DNA of 22,413 bases from Sphacelaria rigidula (Eukaryota > Phaeophyceae > Sphacelariales): the NCBI GenBank assembly GCA_964200075.2, contig CAXNAA020000336.1:1-22413 (forward strand), in the 5' to 3' direction. Both the position numbers and the translations under genes were made by a program. Numbering within the stretch: position 1 is the first letter of the stretch; every line of letters begins with the position of its first letter. Shown one piece after another: positions 8,501 through 16,646 of this stretch. The notes under the pieces are model-generated. The model saw only the letters and a program-made list of their open reading frames with translations, made no database searches and was not told the origin of the DNA.

Positions 8501-11500
8501 GAAAATCTCCCGCTAACATTATTTTTCCTTGCCTTTTGTACTTGTGTACACCTGCTGCTATCTGTCCAAACCTCCGCTGCATGTCGTTCACCCTACTCTT
8601 CGATTCTGGGGGTATGTAGATGTTCCCTACAAATAAAATCTTCGTTCCCCGCTCTTGTGGCACCCCTATCCATAGGCTCTCGTCGCATTTCGTGTCGTCG
8701 ACCCCTTCTACAATGTCACACAGGTTTTCCTTGACTAAGAATCCTACTTCCCCCGCTCCCCTGCTCTTGGGGTTTTGTCCGTTCCGCTTTGTCCCCATCC
8801 ATGCGTACTCTTCAACTTTGCATCCTATTTCCGCGCCCTCTTTTTCGCATGACCCTTGGATTCCTACTGCATCTATCTAGGTCGCGTTTTCTCACTCGTT
8901 GCGCTGTCTCTATTATTTTGCGCTTGTCTGTGGCGAATCCACACACGTTCCACGATCCTATTCTTTACTTCCTTTCCGAACCATCACCTGCTCTCCCGGT
9001 CTCTCTCCGTTGCTTTTACTTCCATTCTCCCTTGCTTGACTGTTCTTCCCGTTTCCGGTTCAGTCTTTGTCCATTCGCTCCGAGCCTGTATTCCCCTCCC
9101 AGCCTTCCCCTTCCGGGCACTTGCCTGTTCCTGCCTCTCTTTCCCTCCGTTTACCCGTGGACTACGTCTTGGGTTTGCTGTTCCATTAGCTACGCACAGT
9201 CTCCGTCCTACTTTTCTAACCCATGCCGACACCTTACTTGTCCCTGTCCTTTCCCACTTCTTGCTCGCGCTCTGGTTCAGCGTGACTCGGAAGTGTTCTC
9301 CCTCCGTTTCTACGTTTCTTGTCGCCAAGCAATATAATCCATATTAACCCTTGGACCGCGAGATTGGTCTTTTTCTGGATCATGCATACTTTTTTTTCAC
9401 TTGAAATTGATGCCGATTCAAGACTAACCTCGCGGTCTAAGGGTCAAGTGCATTTCCTTCACAACTCTATTCTCGCCATATCGCTACGGACGCCGAATAC
9501 CAGCACTCCTAGCACTTTACCCGTCCACTCCTTACACCTCCACCCGCCCTCCCTTACCGTCTCTCTTCCGGTGGTTTTCGAGAGTATTTCCAGCTTTGTG
9601 TTTCGATTGTTGTGATAAGCGGGGGCAGGGGGTGGGTGTACTAGTGATGTTACATGCCAAAGCCATATGACTATTGACCTCGCATCCCTACGAAGCCGAG
9701 ACGGAGCGCGCCGGGGTTTCGCCGGACCAGGCTCGCTCGCAATCAATCACCAAGCGCGAAGCGCCGTGATGTGTTGGGCGAGTTGCATGAAGTGTGAGCT
9801 GCATCACGCGGGGATTGTTCGACACCCGAAGCGTACTGATTATCTTGCATTTGGATGGCAGCCTCGAATGAGTGGCTTCATTTTCTGGTATCGCCAGTTC
9901 CAGAGACAGCCACGGCTTATACACTCGCTCATGGGTGTCTCACCAGTCAAACACTGCGTAGTATGATCATCCCCTTTGCGCGGAATCGAGGTTCTCTCAC
10001 CCCGCACATTATGATCTAGCTCGGCCACCATCATGATCACTGCAAAACCAAACGCAAGCGCGCAAACAAGTCGGCAACCTCGTTGCCTAACCTATGCAGT
10101 GAGTGACGTGTTATATAGCGTCATTGCCAATCGACACCAAACCCATGAGGGGCTCGTTCCAACAAAGCTGGGACGGAGCACGCCGGGTTTTCGCCGGACC
10201 GGGCGGGGGGCGTACTCATTCGTTGCTTGCCTTAGTCGTTTGACCATTGACCACGCATCCCTGTCGAGACGGAGCAATAGGATACGGGGGGGGGATGTCT
10301 CTTGTTATCACGAGAAAGATCCTGAAGAACAAGAAACCACACTCTGGACGACAGATTACCTCGGCAAAGAGTGTTCTGCGTACAGTATCGAATATTATGT
10401 CTATTACTTGTAATGCACGAAGTATTCGACACTGTACGCAGCACACGTTTTGCCATTGTAATCTGCTGTCCAGGGTGTGAAGTACACCAACATCTTGACG
10501 ACAAGCAATAGCTTTGCGAAGGAAGCACAAGAGAGAGAGACGAAGACTAAGAGAAGAGGGGTCGCACTTTACAGCACAGTTGATACCCGCACCGTGCTGT
10601 AAATGTTTTTTCTGACAAGATGGTGACAATCCTGTGTATCGTTCAGTCTAGCGATGCCGCGATTGCTCCCTCACCCCCCAAGAAAAGTGGCTGCTTTCAG
10701 GATGCAAAATCTGCATGTGAACCAAAGCGACGAAAGCCGAGCATATCGAGCAGCTGGGAATTCCCACGCTTGGGATCGTTCTCGCCAATGTCGCCCACAT
10801 GAGGTGCTTCGTGAAGTCTGAAACCAGCTGTCATGCGCTGCATCACCACTTTCTCGGTGACATTTTTGGGGCTGGTTTGAGAGGGGGGCTATCGCGGCAT
10901 CACTCATCAGTCGTTACACGTTTTAATTCACTCTGTGTGCGTATGCATGTCTAGTCAGGACTGCGGCTTAGCTTAGGGTGAGCCCCCTACGCATGTCCAA
11001 GCACATGTCCGATTCTATTAACGTGATACCTGTCCCACACGTTAGCTTGGCTATGTGGTATACTCCATATCTCCGTAACGGAGGTGTTTACCATGCCACC
11101 GGTACGTCCATTGAGAAATGAAATTATGGAGATGCTCATGGGGAAAAATAATAGTTGTTACGTGAATATTGTCCAATTATTGTCCATAATGACCCACTTC
11201 GGCGGACCTTTTGGTGATTTCGGCCGATTTTCGGCGGCAAAACGTCGGATACCGGTTGCACGAGAAGGCGAACTCCTTTTCGATGCAAGAAGGAAGCTTG
11301 AAATAAAATAAATATTTCCCTTTTAAACATCTTTTTCTCGAAATTCCACTTTTTTGGCGGCTGCGGGGGCGGGGCACAACGCAGACATCGAAATACAGCC
11401 GTTTGGGGGCCGCTGACTTGTTTCGGGCCCCAGCCCACGTAGGTTAGCGCGCGAACACGAACAGAAAAGGCTGTCGACTAAAAAAACGCCCAAGGGTTTG

Positions 11501-12277
11501 AAAAAATATATATCGCCGATTTCATCGACACGGTTGAGGGTTCCTGCAAGCATAACCCAACTAACTTACCAGTATGGGACAGGCAGGAGTGGGTAGAAGT
11601 GTGGGCCATAAGCTCAAGCTGCAATTTGCTGTGCTTGCAGCACATACACGGTATCAGTACCCCCTTTCTTGTCGTTTTTGTGCAGGAGATGAACTATGGT
11701 TATGGGTCCTCTCTCGTTTCATGATCGTCCTGCAGTCCACCACTGCTTTTTGTTTTCCTCGTCACACTTTGATCCGCTGCCCTCCCTCGGCACGAGTCTG
11801 TGGCCTCAAAAAATCAAGGCGTCTCTCCCCGGTACGCACGTACACGCCTTGCATTTTGGTCTCGCGGATTGGATAATGACTTCAATAACACTCTCGCACT
11901 CTGTCAAGTCTCGTCAAACAAACTCAGTCAAGGACGTTTTGCTTACTCATGCACTCACGCTTTCGACGGTGGACATTAGATACTTGTAGAGGAAGAAAAC
12001 ACCCGAGGCATCGGGGATGAAACCCACATCATCTCCACCCTGATGGTGATCATCGGACCATTTTAATTTACGCCACCGGGACACCGGGGCGTGGCGGCAG
12101 TCCATGAACAAGTACCGTAGCAGGGGGCGGGGGTGGGGGGCATGTCATCTGTGTCGTGTTGATATAATGTGCCACGTTGTGTGATTGTGTATCCCGCGGA
12201 ACCTTCCGCCTGACACGGCAGTGAGGGATGTGGCGGCGAGACTACTGCTGTACTGAGGCGGCAACGTTCGGGTTTGT

Positions 12278-12317
<40 letters not shown>

Positions 12318-14752
12318 CTAACGAGATCATTCTCCACGCGTTTAGGTATGTAACGGGGAGTAAGAGGGATACTCGGTGATTATGGTTTCTCCAGCAGGAA
12401 GGGAGTGACGGAGGGGGGGGGGCGTGCGCATTTGTTGCTTGCCTTGGCCGTTTGACCATTGACCACGCACCCCTTTCGAGATGGAGCACCGTTCCTTTTC
12501 CTAAGAGATACACCTCCAGCATTTCGGTGCTCATTACATTTCTTCCGTACATGACTCAAAAACCTTTTACATGTCTCGAGCCCGTCCCGTTTCGCCGTCT
12601 GTGGCTACCATCTATCTCCTATATATATATATATATATATATAGCCATCGTTTCTTCGCTACTGTCCAATACATCAACCGATGTCATGCCACCTTCGTTC
12701 ACGTCCCGCATTTCCCCTCTAGCACGTCCCGTTCCTCCTTGTATAGTTCACATTTTACCACCATGTGAGTTCTGCTCTCTATGGCTTTGCCGCGGGGACA
12801 ATTGTGTGCATCTACTTCCTCCTCCTCTCGACTACTTGTGAATCTCTTCGTACTTTCTGCCAGGTCCAGGTCCCCCACCCGAAATCGTAAGCTTAATTTA
12901 TTTGCCGCGTCCATTGGGCCATGCAAATATGTTTCCATCCATGTCCCCTCTCTCAACCCCCCGTATAGTGTTGCTTGCCTTAGTCGTTTGACCACGCGGG
13001 GAGGGAGGGGGGATCCACAACATGGCGGTGTACTCGCGAACCCAGATGTGATCCCGGAGTGACAGACGGGCGAAGCCACAATCCATTTCGGATAGTGGAG
13101 TGAGGGGCAGCATCATTGTTCTCCGTTTCTGATTTGTTTTATCGTGCTGTCTTGTGCAGCATGATGTGGAACCCTTCTGCTGTGGCAGGAGTAGCCGGTT
13201 TTAAGCACGAAAACAAAACAAGAGAGGTGAGGCTCGGGATAATACGAGCCCTCCCTACCCTGACATGTGTTCTTCGTGTTCCAAACAAATGGTGCTGCTG
13301 CATCACCAATTGGAGTTTTGGTCGAATCCCTTTTCCCAGCCCCCCTGCGCCCCTCCCCCTCCTACTTGGAGTGGACATACTTCAATTTGTCATAGCCACC
13401 CGAAAACGAACACCAAATGATGCATGAGCATACCGCCGTGCTTGGTACCACCCATCCCTCCGCCCCTCCTTGCACGCACTCCTTCTTTGCTACGATGTGC
13501 ATGCGGCTGGGTACATGCGGGACATACGCACGCGCAACGCATACAACGAACGCCTGGCTCTTTGGAAACCCCTCAGCAAGCGGAGCGGGGTTCTTTGGCG
13601 GCGTTGGACAGGAAACTCATGGAGGCGTTTTCGTATGTGGATGAGATTTTCGACGAAAAGAAGGACGATACGATCGAGGGCATCGTATCGATGGTTGGTG
13701 CCGTGCACAGTGTCGTGGTGAGCTGTCGAACAAAGGGCGAGACGCACGGCATAGCGTGGCCGCCGCCGCAGCAACAACAGCATTATCAACACTAGTAGCG
13801 TGCACTATGTCTGTGTTTTTTACGTGCGCTGTACCTTGCATATGTATGTGCGGTATTTGTTTTACCCTTGTGGTGACGGTATTGCTTTTTTTGCAGGCGA
13901 GGGATGGCGTGAAAGGGACGGGGAGCAAGTTGTCCCTGCGTGCCTGTTTGTGTCGAGATCATTTCTCTCTCTTTTTGTGTTTCATCACTCCCCAGGTGGC
14001 GACAGCACGCCATCGTGATTGGTTGGCGATTCCAATCAAATGGCGATCCCGCGAGTACGCCACTTTTTCAGTCCGTTGACCCGTCACGGTACCATGGAGT
14101 ATTTTGGTCGTCATTTGTTGTGTCAGCGCTCTGTGTCCCGGTCCTCCTCCTTCTCCGTCCCCATGCACACGATCCGACTGACCAAGGGTGTAGCGTTCGT
14201 ATGATGACACTCACATGTCCCCTTCATTTCCTGTCCGTTCGGATCGAACAGGACGTGGCCTGTAGTCTGGGAGACGGCGTGAATGAGACGGTTGGCGGCC
14301 TTTGGAAACAGGTGATATATATATATAAAAAGACATATGATACCACATGAAGTCCACACCTAGCTCGTGCAGTATTGCAAGCTAACTTCCGAGTATCTTC
14401 GTTGCCCTATCTCAGGTCTTGCATATTCATCAGTGTAGTCTTCCTTTCCTGCCCGTGGCTTGTAGTGGAGAGGTTGGCGTGCAGTTCAAATTGCATATGG
14501 ACTTTTCGTTTTCAGAGTACTACGTTGACTCATATGATCAATATGCGACCTAATTCGAAAGTGTCAATATTACTATTATTACTATTATTACTATTATTAT
14601 TACTATTATCATTACTATTACTATTACTATTACTATTACTATTATTATTACTATTATTATCATTACTATTATCATTACTGTTATTATTACTATTACTATT
14701 ACTATTATTACCATGATTATTATTATCATGATTATTTTTATTATTATTATTA

Positions 14753-14789
<37 letters not shown>

Positions 14790-14814
14790 TAGCATTATTA
14801 TTATTATTATCATG

Positions 14815-14868
<54 letters not shown>

Positions 14869-16602
14869 ATCATCATCATCATCATGATCAAGATTTGTAT
14901 AGGATAATATACCGACAAGGGGATTCGAACCGTCTTACTGCGTTGCTTGCCTTGATTTCTGTCACGAGAAGGGTTCGGCCGTCCCTTTCCCTCGTCGATA
15001 GCTGAATCGAATATTGTTTGCTGGCGAAATGATCGCTTCCCACTTTTCCTTGTAAGCACGTTGTGAGCGAGAACCCACATGGTGTGACTTCATCGAGTAC
15101 CGAACTCATGACCAAACCGTCACATTGTTTTCGAGGATACCAACTAAAACTCCGGGACAACCGGCTATGTCATTTACTTATTATTATCATTATTATCATT
15201 TTTTTATCATTATTAGGGAAAATGATTCTCCGCTCGATACTGGGATCAAGTGAGCAAAATGATCCGCCGCTCCATACTGGAATCAAGTAAGTGTATGATT
15301 TTTCTCGGAACACTAATTTACGTCAAACGCACGGACTGAAGAGGAGAAAACAGTCACACTTCTTTATCAAACTGCAAACGCAGGTCGAAGGTTATCCCGT
15401 CGGAGAATCACTACCCATTGAGTTTTGATAACCCAGTATTCTGTATACCACCAATCCGACACAGTAATTTATATCAAAACCAACCTTCCATTACTACAGC
15501 AAAGTAAACGGCTCGGCAAGAGTCACAAAAAAACGCGGAGCAGTTCAACGGTCTCGACAAAACAGAAGAGACCACAAACAGCAAAAATGTTTTCGACCCA
15601 CTACACAGCCTGCCACGGAAGCGCGGACAAGAACATGTTCTGTCCCTTTCACATTACTGGCGACACCCTGCGCTGTACATGGGTGTAAGCTTTCAATGAT
15701 ATAAAACAATGCAGTACAGGAGTGTTCTTCACAAGCCCTGAAAGCCAACAGCGCGGTGTGGCATGGCATGCTGCTAAAGAGCCATCGCAAATGAAGTACT
15801 GATTCCCAAAGACATGCTGCAGCCTGCCACGGAAGAGCGGACAAAAACCAAGCCACAGTATATTTTCATGTTGTCCTCTTTATTGTCCGCTAAGACTTTC
15901 TGTTTCACGCATGTTGTACAGAACGGACCCGCGAGCAAGGGCAGTCCCGCTGAGCGTTTCGGGTTACGTCAGGAATAGATCCCAATAAATCGGGAGGTCG
16001 TGCTTTCTACCCCATACTGATTCCTTTCACGTTGGATTCAATGCAGTCGTTATTCCGGTGAGGCCGAAAGTGGAGGTTTTGGCCAGGGGTCCAAACCAGT
16101 GTTCCGTTTCATACTAAGAGCAGGCCGGTTCTGTTGACGATATTTCCGTTCTCCCCTGTTATTTTCTTCTCACAGCTATCTCCGTGCTGACACAGTTTCT
16201 CTCAGAAGTTCTCCCCCGACTCTGCTCCGCAAATCCATGCTTGGAGTATCATTTTTTTCCATTGCGAGCCATCATATTTGCATCTCTGCAGGTTTCACAA
16301 CAGCCCTAACGGCTTGCCGCTTTTTGGCGCAAATCGGCCCCCCACAGGCGCCGATTCGAGGTCTACCAACGCACACTTTGCCCATTAATGGGACACCGTT
16401 ATGCACATGCATTTCTTACCCGAGAGTTCTTTGTTTTGTGTTGGTGTGTGGAGGTTAGGGTGACCGTTAGCTTGAACGTTTGACGAAATCGATGTTCAAA
16501 CCATGAAATTGGGGGGAGCCGTGTTGGGGAGAACCCCCTCCCTGCCCCCGGCTTATGCGCGTATGTTGTATATGTATACATCTGGCGACGCTCGTTCGCA
16601 TG

Positions 16603-16646
<44 letters not shown>

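Larger units (their letters stand above)
6627..9611 (-). mobile_element. LINE A: decayed non-LTR retroposon, endonuclease plus partial RT
   Basis: Minus-strand order is: basic ORF1-like region (9611 to 8984, interrupted at 9344-9447), APE-type endonuclease (8798 to 8206), linker (8205 to 7460), start of the RT domain (7460 to about 7190), then directly the LINE 3' end. The endonuclease shows GNIYIPPES, the GDFHARVG motif (catalytic GDFN-type) and LDYIVV. The linker contains AVKWWDDEVNEAIR, common before the RT of many LINEs. The RT shows WIWEIEYTPKR and GITLLSTVGK. Stops and frameshifts occur in each part. After GKTWIL the sequence jumps to VRKNRIERRNVGGVSV, which belongs to the extreme C-terminus (compare LINE B), so the RT catalytic core is absent. 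It is antisense to the host gene. Confidence 0.85.

Noticed and set aside
7189-9347. Plus-strand frames of 130-180 codons
   Set aside because: They are antisense to LINE A; the minus strand carries the recognisable endonuclease and RT motifs.
14375-14907. Poly-Leu and poly-Ile frames
   Set aside because: They are created by the ATT/ACT microsatellite and are not proteins.
15050-15160. A functional tRNA gene
   Set aside because: A T-arm-like and a D-arm-like block are present but no seven-base acceptor stem or clear anticodon arm; better read as SINE head.
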